Made by a program: the position numbers and the translations under genes. From Leisingera sp. ANG-Vp (GTDB taxonomy: Bacteria > Pseudomonadota > Alphaproteobacteria > Rhodobacterales > Rhodobacteraceae), in the NCBI RefSeq assembly GCF_000813725.1, contig NZ_JWLD01000013.1, positions 1 through 43,203 of the forward strand: a DNA stretch of 43,203 nt. Direction: 5' to 3'. The number at the start of each line of letters is the position of its first letter. Position 1 is the stretch's first letter. Positions 25,178-33,478 of the stretch are shown in pieces. The notes under the pieces were generated by a model. That model worked only from the letters and a program-made list of their open reading frames with translations, ran no database searches and was not told where the DNA came from.

Positions 25178-25851
25178 CCGGCACGCCGGGCTTCGGCAGC
25201 CTCCCGCGCCTCATCGCGTTTGCGTTCGGCCATGGTGTCGGTGATGCGGCTGGCCCATTGATTGTTCTCGTCCGCCAGCGCTTTGATCTCGCGGGCGAGG
25301 TAGGCAAAGCCGAGGCCCGCCTTGCCCGCGCGTGCAGCCTCGATGCCTGCGTTGATTGCCAGGATCGATAGTTTCTGCACCGACCGCAGGATGTTCTCCG
25401 CCAGGTCGATGATCTCGGCATTGGCATCCTCAGTGCGGCTCAAGGTCTCCTGCAGTTCCTTGCGCAAGGCCACCTCAGCCGAGGCATCCACCACCAGTCC
25501 TTCCAGATAGACCATTTCGCCGCTGTCGTCATAAACCGCATTGCCGCGCTCGCGCACCCAGGCGTCAGTGCCGTCCGGGCGGCTGAGACGGTAGGCAACG
25601 TCCCAGTTTTCCCTGGCTTCGATGGCGGCGTCCACATCTGCAAACACCCGGTCGATGTCGTCTTTGTGGGTGAGCCCGACGTAAGACACTTTGGCGTTGC
25701 CAAGGATATCGGCCTTGGCACAGCCGCAGAGTTTCTCCACCTGGCCCGCCATAAACTCCATGGTGAAATTCTCGTCGTTGGCGCATCGGTACACAAAGGC
25801 GCTGCCAGAGCTGAAGATGCTGTTGAATACCGTCAAAGCTTGCGTGTCCAT
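25174..25851 (-). CDS. Soluble PAS-domain protein with short MCP-like signalling tip
   Basis: 225 residues, no signal peptide and no transmembrane helix. Residues about 15-125 form a PAS domain of PAS_3 type (FMAGQVEKLCGCAKADILG ... GTDAWVRERGNAVYDDSG), followed by a helical stretch. About residues 160-195 (LAINAGIEAARAGKAGLGFAYLAREIKALA) match the conserved hairpin tip of methyl-accepting chemotaxis proteins. The flanking coiled coil is much shorter than in real receptors, and no methylation helices or C-terminal pentapeptide are seen. It could bind CheW/CheA-like partners or other PAS proteins; role unknown. The stop overlaps the dgt stop by 4 bases. Confidence 0.85.
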   Translation of the reverse strand: MDTQALTVFNSIFSSGSAFVYRCANDENFTMEFMAGQVEKLCGCAKADILGNAKVSYVGLTHKDDIDRVFADVDAAIEARENWDVAYRLSRPDGTDAWVRERGNAVYDDSGEMVYLEGLVVDASAEVALRKELQETLSRTEDANAEIIDLAENILRSVQKLSILAINAGIEAARAGKAGLGFAYLAREIKALADENNQWASRITDTMAERKRDEAREAAEARRAG

Positions 25852-25931
25852 GTGGCCCTTTCCCAGCTTGGAGGCTGCGCAAAAAACATGTGATCTGAGT
25901 TGTTGATTCCTGAATAGGGTGGGTTTGTGCC

Positions 25932-25942
25932 GTTAAATTAAC
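25932..25942. promoter_or_regulatory. AT-rich palindrome upstream of PAS-protein gene
   Basis: GTTAAATTAAC is a near-perfect inverted repeat (GTTAA-A-TTAAC) about 80 bases upstream of the PAS-protein start, in the 195-base gap shared with the end of pckA. It could be an operator or an AT-rich promoter element; the regulator is unknown. Confidence 0.25.
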
Positions 25943-25994
25943 GTATATCGGTCATTTGCGGCATTGAGTGCCCGCAGATGCGGCATGCAAAAGA

Positions 25995-26020
25995 AAAACC
26001 CCGGCCGGAACCGGGGTTTT
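25995..26020 (-). terminator. Rho-independent terminator after pckA
   Basis: AAAACCCCGG (25995-26004) pairs with CCGGGGTTTT (26011-26020) around a 6-base loop. On the minus strand a T5 run follows the stem. It lies about 25 bases after the pckA stop. Confidence 0.9.
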
Positions 26021-26045
26021 CTTAAGGCTTCGCTAAGGAAGGGAA

Positions 26046-27644
26046 TCAGCCGATGGCAGCTGCTTTCACATCCTCGTCGATGAACGGCAGGTACTGTTCG
26101 AAGTTGTCCGAGAACATCTGAACCAGCTTGGCCGCCTGACGGTCATAGGCTTCCTGATCATCCCAGGTGCGGCGCGGATCCAGCAGCACTTCCGGCACGC
26201 CCGGCACGGTGACGGGCACGTCAAAGCCGAAGTTGCCGTCCTTGCGGAATTCCGCCTCGGCCAGCGAGCCGTCCAGCGCGGCGGTCAGCAGCGCGCGGGT
26301 TGCCTTGATCGGCATCCGGGAGCCAACGCCATAAGCGCCGCCGGTCCAGCCGGTGTTGACCAGCCAGCAGGTTGCGCCGTGCTGGGCGATCTTCTCGCGC
26401 AGCAGGTTGCCGTAGACTTCGGGGCGGCGTGGCATGAAGGGGGCGCCGAAGCAGGTGGAGAAGGTCGGCTCCGGCTCGGTCACGCCGCGCTCGGTGCCGG
26501 CCACTTTGGAGGTGAAGCCCGACAGGAAGTGGTACATCGCCTGCGCCGGGGTCAGCCGCGAGATCGGAGGCAGCACGCCGAAGGCATCACAGGTCAGCAT
26601 GATGATGTTCTTCGGGTGGCCGCCGCGGGCGCTTTCCGATGCATTGGAGATGTAATGCAGCGGGTAGGCGCAGCGCATGTTGGCGGTCAGGCTGTCGTCG
26701 TTGAAATCCAGCTCTTTGGTGTCCTCGTCGAACACCATGTTTTCGATCACGGTGCCGAACTTGGAAGTGGTGGCGTAGATTTCCGGCTCTGCCTCGGCGT
26801 TCAGGTTGATGGTCTTGGCGTAGCAGCCGCCTTCGAAGTTGAAGGTGCCGTTGTCGGCCCAGCCATGCTCATCGTCGCCGATCAGCACCCGGTCCGGGTC
26901 GGCGGACAGGGTGGTTTTGCCGGTGCCCGACAGGCCGAAGAACACGGCGGTGTCGACCGGGTTGCCTTTGGCGTGGTTGGCGGAGCAGTGCATCGGCATG
27001 ATGCCTTTTTCCGGCAGCAGGTAGTTCAGCAGGGTGAATACCGATTTCTTGTTCTCGCCCGCATATTCGGTGCCGCCGATCAGGATCATCTTGCGGTCGA
27101 AGTTCATCGCGATGATGGTTTCCGAACGGCAGTTGTGCTTCTGCGGATCCGCCTGGAAGCTGGGGCAGTTGATGACGGTAAAGTCCGCGGTGAAATCGTC
27201 TAGATCTTCGCGGTCAGGGCGGCGCAGCATGGTGCGGATGAACAGGTTGTGCCAAGCCAGCTCGGTGACCATCCGGACGTTGATCGCATGCGCCGGGTCG
27301 GCACCGCCCACCAGGTCCTGGACGAAGTAGTCTTTGCCCTTCATGTGCTCCAGCATGTCGTTGTAGAGCGCATCAAAGCCTTCCGGGCTCATCGCTGCGT
27401 TGTTGTCCCACCAGATGGTGTCGCGGACGCTGTCGGATTTTACGACATGTTTGTCCTTGGGCGAACGGCCGGTGAATTTGCCGGTGGTCACGAGGAAAGC
27501 GCCGCCATTGCCCAGCGTGCCTTCGCCGCGCTTCAGCGCGGCTTCGATCAGCGCCGGCTCCATGAAGTTGTAGTAGACATTTCCCAGACCCTCGATGCCC
27601 TGATCTTCGAGGCGGAATTGCGGGTTAACCCGTCCAGATGTCAT
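26046..27644 (-). CDS. pckA: ATP-dependent phosphoenolpyruvate carboxykinase
   Basis: Converts oxaloacetate plus ATP to PEP, the entry step to gluconeogenesis. 532 residues, normal for the ATP type. Seen: [15 protein letters not shown] (substrate Arg), [19 protein letters not shown] with the Lys, the kinase P-loop [14 protein letters not shown] (about 236-249), DDEHGW, and [14 protein letters not shown] near the C-terminus. AGGAG before ATG 27644 supports this start; the frame stays open 57 codons further without support. Divergent from chvI, an arrangement shared with rhizobia, where ChvG/ChvI has been linked to pckA expression. Confidence 0.97.
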   Translation of the reverse strand: MTSGRVNPQFRLEDQGIEGLGNVYYNFMEPALIEAALKRGEGTLGNGGAFLVTTGKFTGRSPKDKHVVKSDSVRDTIWWDNNAAMSPEGFDALYNDMLEHMKGKDYFVQDLVGGADPAHAINVRMVTELAWHNLFIRTMLRRPDREDLDDFTADFTVINCPSFQADPQKHNCRSETIIAMNFDRKMILIGGTEYAGENKKSVFTLLNYLLPEKGIMPMHCSANHAKGNPVDTAVFFGLSGTGKTTLSADPDRVLIGDDEHGWADNGTFNFEGGCYAKTINLNAEAEPEIYATTSKFGTVIENMVFDEDTKELDFNDDSLTANMRCAYPLHYISNASESARGGHPKNIIMLTCDAFGVLPPISRLTPAQAMYHFLSGFTSKVAGTERGVTEPEPTFSTCFGAPFMPRRPEVYGNLLREKIAQHGATCWLVNTGWTGGAYGVGSRMPIKATRALLTAALDGSLAEAEFRKDGNFGFDVPVTVPGVPEVLLDPRRTWDDQEAYDRQAAKLVQMFSDNFEQYLPFIDEDVKAAAIG

Positions 27645-27996
27645 GCGTTTTTTCTCCTGTGGCGGCGCGGCGGCACGCAGGCTGCGCGGCTGCGCCAGTG
27701 GGGCAATAGAAAACGGCATTGCTGCCGGTGGCGGGGTCTTAACACGGCGTTTCGGGCGGTGAACAGGCCGGCGTCCCCTAGTTAGCGCCATCAAGGCGAT
27801 GTTTAGCGCAACCATTGATTTAACAGTTGATTTAACTGCCGCAGCCGCCTGCTTGTTCAGCAGACGCTAAGGTATTTTTGCCCCAATTGCGCCCAAAGAT
27901 GGCCGCGATTCTTCAAATGGGATTGATTCGGCGCACCATTAGGGCGATGAAAGTGGTAAAAACAAAACTGAGCAGAGCAGATTAGGGGCAATTCCG
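27645..27996. other. pckA/chvI divergent intergenic region
   Basis: 352 non-coding bases between divergent genes. No supportable ORF or known RNA. The pckA side is GC-rich. The centre is AT-rich and holds two kinds of direct repeat: GTTAGCGC at 27781 and GTTTAGCGC at 27801, and the 10-mer TTGATTTAAC twice at 27815 and 27827. The chvI side has TTGATT near 27925 that could be part of a -35, with no convincing -10. Likely both promoters and operator sites lie here. Confidence 0.6.
27815..27836. repeat. Tandem direct repeat, candidate operator
   Basis: The 10-mer TTGATTTAAC occurs twice, at 27815-27824 and 27827-27836, separated by AG (12-base period). Tandem sites with nearly one helical turn spacing are typical of OmpR-family response regulators such as ChvI. 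It lies 171 bases from pckA and 161 from chvI. Binding is inferred. Confidence 0.4.
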
Positions 27997-28701
27997 ATGT
28001 CAAAGATTGCTTTGGTTGACGATGACAGGAACATCCTGACATCCGTCTCCATGACGCTTGAGGCCGAAGGCTTTGAGGTTGAGACCTATAACGACGGCCA
28101 GGCAGCACTGGACGCGTTCAACAAGAAACTGCCGGACATGGCCGTTCTGGACATCAAGATGCCGCGCATGGATGGCATGGACCTGTTGCAGCGGCTGCGC
28201 CAGAAAACCCAGATGCCGGTGATCTTCCTCACCTCCAAGGATGATGAGATAGATGAGGTGCTGGGCCTGCGCATGGGCGCAGACGACTATGTGAAGAAGC
28301 CGTTCTCGCAGCGCCTTCTGGTTGAGCGGATCCGGGCGCTTCTGCGCCGCCAGGAGGCGATCAGCAGCGACGCGGCCGGCGGCAGCAGCCCCGAGACCAA
28401 GGTGATGGAGCGCGGCAACCTGCGGATGGACCCGCTGCGCCACGCCGTCAGTTGGAAGGGCAAGGACGTGTCCTTGACCGTGACCGAATTCCTGCTGCTG
28501 CAGGCGCTGGCGCAGCGCCCCGGCTTTGTCAAAAGCCGCGACCAGCTGATGGATGTGGCCTATGACGACCAGGTTTATGTCGACGACCGCACCATCGACA
28601 GCCACATCAAGCGCCTGCGCAAGAAGATGCGCAGCGCGGATTCGGATTTTGCGGCAATCGAAACCCTTTATGGAATCGGTTACCGTTATAACGAAGAATA
28701 A
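27997..28701 (+). CDS. chvI: Response regulator ChvI (OmpR family)
   Basis: 234 residues. Receiver domain 1-120 with acidic pocket (VDDD, 7-10), phospho-acceptor D52 in [11 protein letters not shown], the FLTSKD Thr/Ser switch and DDYVKKPF Lys. The C-terminal winged-helix DNA-binding domain (about 140-232) reads [18 protein letters not shown] ... [16 protein letters not shown] ... [11 protein letters not shown]. This matches ChvI/ExoR-pathway regulators, which respond to acid and envelope conditions in alphaproteobacteria. Context confirms it: pckA divergent, chvG next, then hprK and PTS genes. Followed by chvG after 53 bases. Confidence 0.95.
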   Translation: MSKIALVDDDRNILTSVSMTLEAEGFEVETYNDGQAALDAFNKKLPDMAVLDIKMPRMDGMDLLQRLRQKTQMPVIFLTSKDDEIDEVLGLRMGADDYVKKPFSQRLLVERIRALLRRQEAISSDAAGGSSPETKVMERGNLRMDPLRHAVSWKGKDVSLTVTEFLLLQALAQRPGFVKSRDQLMDVAYDDQVYVDDRTIDSHIKRLRKKMRSADSDFAAIETLYGIGYRYNEE

Positions 28702-28754
28702 GCGGCACGATTGAGCGGGGCGTTATGCCACCGGGGCCGAAGGAGAAGGCGCGC

Positions 28755-30467
28755 ATGCGCGATACCAGCATAACGCAACGCCAGCAGGACGGCGATGTTG
28801 TTCTGGGGGAAGACTGGGTCACCCCCGAGCAATCCGTCACGCAGGAAATGCAGGTCAAGCGCGCACGCCGGGGGCTTCTGTCGCTCAAGGGTTCGCCGCT
28901 GACACGCAAAATCATTACCTTTAACCTGATCGCGCTGATCATCCTGGTTGCCGGGATTCTGTATCTGAATTCCTCGCGCCAGAGCCTGGTCAAGCAGCGG
29001 GCGGGCACCCTCGTATCCGAAGCAATGCTGACTGCCAATGTCTTTGAAGCGGAGCTGCCGTCGGCAGGTGCCGTAAGTTTTGCTGCAGGTGACGGCATTC
29101 AGGTGGAGGATACCCTGGCCCGTCTCAGCCTGCGCAGCGGCGTCGAAGCCTTTGTGTTCGATACCACCGGCAATCTGATCTCAAGCATCAAAGGGGCCGG
29201 CAGCAGCGATGCCCTGAACACCTTGAATGACAGCGGCGGAAACCGCACCCTGATCAGCGATGCCCTGGCTGCCATATGGGGGTTTGCAGATGGCGGCAAA
29301 CCGGCCGCTTCAAACACTGCATCAGCGCCGGCTTTGGAGCAGCGCCTGGCTGGGCTGGTCGACCGCGCGATGAGCGGCGGCACCGGGGTTGAAACCGTAG
29401 TCGATACCAGCGGCAGCCGGGTGATTTCCGCGGCGACGCCGATCATGCACAACGGCAGGGCGGTTGGCGTGATTGCCTTGACGTCGCCCACTGGCGAGGT
29501 GGACGCGCTGGTGCGCGGCGAGCAGGAGCGGGTGCTGCAGATGTTCATCGTGGCGCTGCTGGTCTCGGTTGGTTTGAGCCTGGTGCTGGCCTCGACCATT
29601 GCCAATCCGCTGGCGGATCTGGCCGAAGCCGCCGAACTTGGCCGTGAGCGGGGCAGCCGCAAATCCAATCCCGGCAGGATCCGTATTCCTGACCTCTCTG
29701 CCCGTCCGGATGAGATCGGCCGCCTGAGCCGGGCCCTGCGCGGCATGGTCAAAGCGCTTTACACCCGGATCGACAGCAACGAGCAATTTGCAGCTGACGT
29801 CGCGCATGAGATCAAGAACCCGCTGGCCAGCCTGCAATCGGCCGTCGGCACCCTGCGCATGGTGCGCCGCGATGATCAGCGCGAAAAGCTGATGGATGTG
29901 ATCGAACATGACGTCCGCCGCCTCGACCGGCTGGTGAGCGACATTTCCAACGCCTCGCGGCTGGATGCCGAGCTGGTCAAGGAGGAGGAAGAGGAATTCG
30001 ACCTGCTGACCATGCTAGGCAATCTGAACCAGTATCTTGGCGAAGACGCCCGCGCCAAGGGCGTCGACTACATCACCGATCTGCCCGCCCAGCCGATCCT
30101 GCTGCAGGGTCTGGAGGCGCGTCTGGCGCAGGTCTTTGTCAACCTGATCACCAATGCGATTTCATTTTGCGAGGAGGGCGACGCGATCCGCGTCTGGGCG
30201 CGGCGCCGCGCCAACCGGGTGCTGATTGTGGTCGAGGATACCGGACCGGGCATTCCCGATCAGGCGCTGTCCAAGATCTTCAAACGGTTCTATTCGCAGC
30301 GCCCGGTGGAGCATTTCGGCAATAACTCCGGCCTTGGCCTCGCGATTTCCAAGCAGATTGTCGAGGCGCATGGCGGCGTGATCTGGGCCGAAAACATCCG
30401 TCCTACCGAGGCCGATGTAACTTCTGAGCCTCTGGGCGCGCGATTTGTGGTAGGCTTGCCCGTCTAA
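28755..30467 (+). CDS. chvG: Sensor histidine kinase ChvG
   Basis: 570 residues from ATG 28755 (AGGAG nine bases upstream); ATG 28725 would add 10. Architecture: a cytoplasmic N-terminus, a transmembrane helix about 50-68 (FNLIALIILVAGILYLNSS), a periplasmic sensor domain to about 258, a second transmembrane helix about 260-283, a HAMP linker, a HisKA domain with H351 in DVAHEIKNPLASLQSAVG, and a HATPase domain with VFVNLITNAISF, VEDTGPGIPD and NNSGLGLAISKQIVEAHGG. Phosphorylates ChvI. In rhizobia the periplasmic protein ExoR holds this sensor inactive; no ExoR gene is in the window. Confidence 0.95.
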   Translation: MRDTSITQRQQDGDVVLGEDWVTPEQSVTQEMQVKRARRGLLSLKGSPLTRKIITFNLIALIILVAGILYLNSSRQSLVKQRAGTLVSEAMLTANVFEAELPSAGAVSFAAGDGIQVEDTLARLSLRSGVEAFVFDTTGNLISSIKGAGSSDALNTLNDSGGNRTLISDALAAIWGFADGGKPAASNTASAPALEQRLAGLVDRAMSGGTGVETVVDTSGSRVISAATPIMHNGRAVGVIALTSPTGEVDALVRGEQERVLQMFIVALLVSVGLSLVLASTIANPLADLAEAAELGRERGSRKSNPGRIRIPDLSARPDEIGRLSRALRGMVKALYTRIDSNEQFAADVAHEIKNPLASLQSAVGTLRMVRRDDQREKLMDVIEHDVRRLDRLVSDISNASRLDAELVKEEEEEFDLLTMLGNLNQYLGEDARAKGVDYITDLPAQPILLQGLEARLAQVFVNLITNAISFCEEGDAIRVWARRRANRVLIVVEDTGPGIPDQALSKIFKRFYSQRPVEHFGNNSGLGLAISKQIVEAHGGVIWAENIRPTEADVTSEPLGARFVVGLPV

Positions 30468-30483
30468 ACCCGGTGTATAGCCC

Positions 30484-30921
30484 ATGTCTGAAACTCAAAG
30501 CCTCATCCTGCATGCCTCCTGCGTCGCGCTGGAGGGGAAGGGGCTGTTGATCACCGGCACTTCGGGGCAGGGCAAATCGGCCCTGGCGCTGCAACTGATG
30601 GCTTATGGCGCCCAGCTGGTTGCCGACGACCGGGTGCTGCTGCAGCTTTGGGACGGCGAGGCGGTTGCCAGCGCACCGGAGCCGATCCGCGGGCTTGTCG
30701 AAGCACGCTATATGGGGCTGCTGCATGCGCAGATCCGCAGCCCGGTGCCAGTGGCGGTTCTGGTTGACCTGGATGAGGCCGAGACCGAACGCCTGCCGGA
30801 ACGGCAGACTACCCGGCTGCTGGGCCTGGACGTGCCGCGGCTGAAACGGGTGGACGGCGCGCATTTTGCTCCGGCCCTTATTCAATACCTCAGATGCGGA
30901 GCCCTTGATCCCGATGCCTGA
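30484..30921 (+). CDS. hprK: HPr kinase/phosphorylase, short alphaproteobacterial form
   Basis: 145 residues, about half the size of the Firmicutes enzyme; only the C-terminal kinase domain is present. P-loop is GTSGQGKS (25-32), followed by [10 protein letters not shown] and the [16 protein letters not shown] region that corresponds to the HprK signature. Phosphorylates Ser46 of HPr, which is present in the HPr encoded 1.3 kb downstream (GDSIMGLL). Starts 16 bases after chvG and overlaps rapZ by 8 bases, indicating one operon and coupling. Confidence 0.93.
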   Translation: MSETQSLILHASCVALEGKGLLITGTSGQGKSALALQLMAYGAQLVADDRVLLQLWDGEAVASAPEPIRGLVEARYMGLLHAQIRSPVPVAVLVDLDEAETERLPERQTTRLLGLDVPRLKRVDGAHFAPALIQYLRCGALDPDA

Positions 30922-31792
30922 TGCCGAAACACAGGCGGTCCCTGCCGTTCTGGTGACCGGCCCTTCCGGGGCTGGGCGGACTACCGCGATCAACGTGCTT
31001 GAGGATCTTGGCTTTGAGGCCATCGACAACCTGCCGCTGCGGCTGCTGCCCGGGCTGATCGACGCCGCCGCCGCACCCCGGCCGATGGCGCTGGGCCTGG
31101 ACAGCCGCAACCGCGATTTCTCGCCGCGGGCTCTGCTGGATGTGATCGACATGCTGTCCGGCCGCCGCGAGGTTGAGCTGACCGTGCTGTACCTTGATTC
31201 CCAGCCGGACGTGCTGCTGCGCCGCTATTCGGAAACCCGCCGCCGCCATCCGCTGGCCCCGGCGGAATCCCCAGGCGAGGGCGTGCGCCGCGAGCTGGAC
31301 CTGATGGCGCCGATCCGCGACCGCGCGGACATCCTGCTGGATACTTCCGCCATGAACGTCCACCAGCTGAAGGCCGAGATCGAGCGCTGGTTCGCCCCCG
31401 AAGGCCGGGCGCTGGCGCTGTCGGTGCAAAGCTTCTCATACAAACGCGGCATGCCGCATGGCATCGACATGGTGTTCGATTGCCGCTTTCTGGCCAATCC
31501 TTACTGGCAGCCGGAGCTGCGCCAGCTGAATGGCCAGGACCCCGCCGTGCAGGACTACGTTCGGGGCGATGCCCGGTTTGCGCCCTTCTTTACCCGGATC
31601 CTGGACCTGACCCGCCTGCTGCTGCCGGCCTACCGGGAAGAGGGGAAATCGCATTTTTCCATCGGCTTCGGCTGCACAGGGGGGCAGCACAGATCTGTCA
31701 CAATGGCGGAAACCCTGGCCAAGGCCCTTGCGGAAGACGGCCTGCAAGTGTCAATTAGACACCGCGAGCTGCAAGGCCAGCAAATGAAGTGA
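30914..31792 (+). CDS. rapZ: RapZ-family nucleotide-binding protein
   Basis: 292 residues. N-terminal P-loop NTPase domain and C-terminal domain ending in the hallmark [21 protein letters not shown]. In E. coli RapZ is an RNase adaptor controlling glmS through small RNAs; its role in alphaproteobacteria is not established. The Walker A motif reads GPSGAGRT (16-23), with R22 where the family has Lys, which may weaken or alter nucleotide binding. The Walker B-like DNLPL is present. ATG 30914 overlaps hprK by 8 bases; an upstream start at 30866 lies inside hprK. Confidence 0.93.
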   Translation: MPDAETQAVPAVLVTGPSGAGRTTAINVLEDLGFEAIDNLPLRLLPGLIDAAAAPRPMALGLDSRNRDFSPRALLDVIDMLSGRREVELTVLYLDSQPDVLLRRYSETRRRHPLAPAESPGEGVRRELDLMAPIRDRADILLDTSAMNVHQLKAEIERWFAPEGRALALSVQSFSYKRGMPHGIDMVFDCRFLANPYWQPELRQLNGQDPAVQDYVRGDARFAPFFTRILDLTRLLLPAYREEGKSHFSIGFGCTGGQHRSVTMAETLAKALAEDGLQVSIRHRELQGQQMK

Positions 31793-31801
31793 GAGGCCGG
31801 G

Positions 31802-32209
31802 TTGATCGGGATTGTGATCGTAGCGCATGGCGGGCTGGCAAGGGAGTACCTTGCCGCGGTGGAACACGTTGTGGGTCCGCAGCCCAATCTCATGTCCATT
31901 GCTATCGGCCCGGAGGATGACCGGGGCGGCAAGCAGGATGAAATCTGTGCGGCTGCCAATACCGTCGACACCGGCGGCGGCGTGGTGGTGGTGACGGACC
32001 TGTTCGGCGGCTCTCCATCAAACCTCAGTCTCAAGGCCTGCGCACCGGCGGACCGCCGCATCCTCTACGGAGCCAATCTGCCGATGCTGATCAAACTGGC
32101 GAAATCCCGCCACTTGCCGGTTGCCGATGCGGTCCGGCAGGCTATGGAGGCCGGGCGCAAATACATCAACGCGCAAAACGTAAACCCTGACGGGGAGCAG
32201 GCACATTAA
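31802..32209 (+). CDS. PTS mannose-family EIIA component (regulatory)
   Basis: 135 residues, TTG start. The EIIA(Man) fold is shown by MIGIVIVAHGGLAREYLAA with phospho-acceptor H9, and by VVVVTDLFGGSPSNLSL. No EIIB, EIIC or EIID gene follows, so it is not part of a sugar permease. As in other alphaproteobacteria it is probably a regulatory acceptor of phosphate from HPr. It starts 9 bases after rapZ and its TAA is immediately followed by the HPr ATG. Confidence 0.93.
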   Translation: MIGIVIVAHGGLAREYLAAVEHVVGPQPNLMSIAIGPEDDRGGKQDEICAAANTVDTGGGVVVVTDLFGGSPSNLSLKACAPADRRILYGANLPMLIKLAKSRHLPVADAVRQAMEAGRKYINAQNVNPDGEQAH

Positions 32210-32479
32210 ATGGCTCTGAAGACGCTGAAAATCATCAATGAAAAGGGGCTGCATGCCCGCGCCTCGGCCAAGCTGGTGGAGGTGGTCGAAGGGTTTGACG
32301 CCACGGCAGAGGTCACAAAGGACGGGCTGTCGGCCTCCGGCGACAGCATTATGGGTCTTTTGATGTTGGCAGCCTCGAAAGGAACGACTATTGACGTCGA
32401 AACTTCGGGACCTGATGCAGATGCGCTGGCGCATGCGCTTGAGTCCCTGGTGGCCGACAAGTTCGGCGAGGGCTACTAG
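32210..32479 (+). CDS. ptsH: HPr-family phosphocarrier protein
   Basis: 89 residues. The EI-phosphorylated His is H15 in EKGLHARASAKL, and the regulatory Ser is S46 in SASGDSIMGLLMLAAS, the HprK target. The protein thus can integrate both inputs. Starts directly after the EIIA stop with no gap. Enzyme I (probably PtsP/EI-Ntr type) is not in this window and must be elsewhere. Confidence 0.95.
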   Translation: MALKTLKIINEKGLHARASAKLVEVVEGFDATAEVTKDGLSASGDSIMGLLMLAASKGTTIDVETSGPDADALAHALESLVADKFGEGY

Positions 32480-32511
32480 GCCCAGCCGGCAGCGGAACGG
32501 GAAAAGGCACA

Positions 32512-33405
32512 TTGGCGGATACCGCACACGACAGGAACACCGGCGCTGCGCCGGAGAGTGCTGGGCAGACGGGGGAGGTCTATGACCGCCGCACGCTGAC
32601 CTATGCCAATTCCTTTGACGACCGCTGGACATCTCTGGCCATCAAGACCATCGAATGGCTCACAGGCAAACTGACTATCCTGCGCATGGTCAGCCGGTTC
32701 GAAAAGCAGAATGCCGAATACCGCGGCCAGAAGTTCTGGCGCGGCGCGCTCAACGTGATGGGCATCGACCTGCAGACCCCGGAAGAGCAGATCAACAACA
32801 TCCCCAAGGACGGGCCGGTGGTGATTGTCGCCAACCACCCGCACGGTATGGTCGACGGCATGATCTTTGCCGATCTGATCGGCCGCCGTCGTCTGGACTA
32901 CCGCATCCTGACCCGCTCGGTGCTGACCGGCCTGGACGAGGCGGCGACCTCCTTCATGATCCCGGTGCCCTTCCCGCATGACCCCGAAGCGCAGCGCAAG
33001 ATGGTCGATATGCGGGCCAAGACGATGGCGTTCCTCAAGGAGGGCGGCGCGGTGGCGCTGTTCCCCTCCGGCGTTGTGATGTCGTCCGACAGCTGGTTCG
33101 GCCCGGCAGTGGAGCGCGAATGGAATGTCTTCACCGCTCAGCTGATCCGCCGCTCCGGTGCGCGGGTGGTGCCGATCTTCTTCCCCGGCAACAACTCCCG
33201 CTGGTATCAGATCGCCTGCCAGGTCTCGCCGATCCTGCGCCAGGGCCTTCTGCTGCATGAGATCGTCCGCTCCTGCAACAAACCGCAGGCCCCCGTTGTC
33301 GGCAAGCCGCTCACCGATGAGCAGATGGAGCAGCTGCAAAGCGACCCGCGCGGCTTCATGGCCTGGCTGCGCGAACACACGCTCAGCCTCGGCAAAAAGG
33401 GCTGA
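32512..33405 (+). CDS. Lysophospholipid acyltransferase family protein
   Basis: 297 residues, TTG start. The acyltransferase block I is VVIVANHPHGMVDGMIF (H109/D115), block III is GGAVALFPSGVV, and a later GARVVPIFFPGNNSRWYQIA is typical of the PlsC superfamily (block IV). The N-terminus of about 40 residues is polar. This subgroup resembles OlsA or hemolysin-like acyltransferases that acylate lysolipids; whether the product is phosphatidic acid or ornithine lipid is unknown. It lies 32 bases after ptsH, so probably the last gene of the chvI-hprK-pts operon, and is followed by a terminator. Confidence 0.85.
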   Translation: MADTAHDRNTGAAPESAGQTGEVYDRRTLTYANSFDDRWTSLAIKTIEWLTGKLTILRMVSRFEKQNAEYRGQKFWRGALNVMGIDLQTPEEQINNIPKDGPVVIVANHPHGMVDGMIFADLIGRRRLDYRILTRSVLTGLDEAATSFMIPVPFPHDPEAQRKMVDMRAKTMAFLKEGGAVALFPSGVVMSSDSWFGPAVEREWNVFTAQLIRRSGARVVPIFFPGNNSRWYQIACQVSPILRQGLLLHEIVRSCNKPQAPVVGKPLTDEQMEQLQSDPRGFMAWLREHTLSLGKKG

Positions 33406-33434
33406 CCTCGGCGTCATCCCGCTGGAAACAAAAG

Positions 33435-33458
33435 AAGCGCCCCGCAGGGCGCTTTTTT
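33435..33458 (+). terminator. Rho-independent terminator after acyltransferase gene
   Basis: AAGCGCCC (33435-33442) pairs with GGGCGCTT (33447-33454) around a 4-base loop, followed by a T6 run. Lies 30 bases after the acyltransferase stop, between converging genes. Confidence 0.9.
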
Positions 33459-33478
33459 GTTTTGCACGGGTCTGGCCG

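Noticed and set aside
27645-27815. 57-codon N-terminal extension of pckA
   Set aside because: Low-complexity Arg/Pro-rich sequence, while a good AGGAG site precedes ATG 27644 and the family begins there.
27820-27835. TTAA...TTAA pair as a CtrA box
   Set aside because: The spacer is 8 bases, not 7, and the sequence is better described as two copies of TTGATTTAAC.
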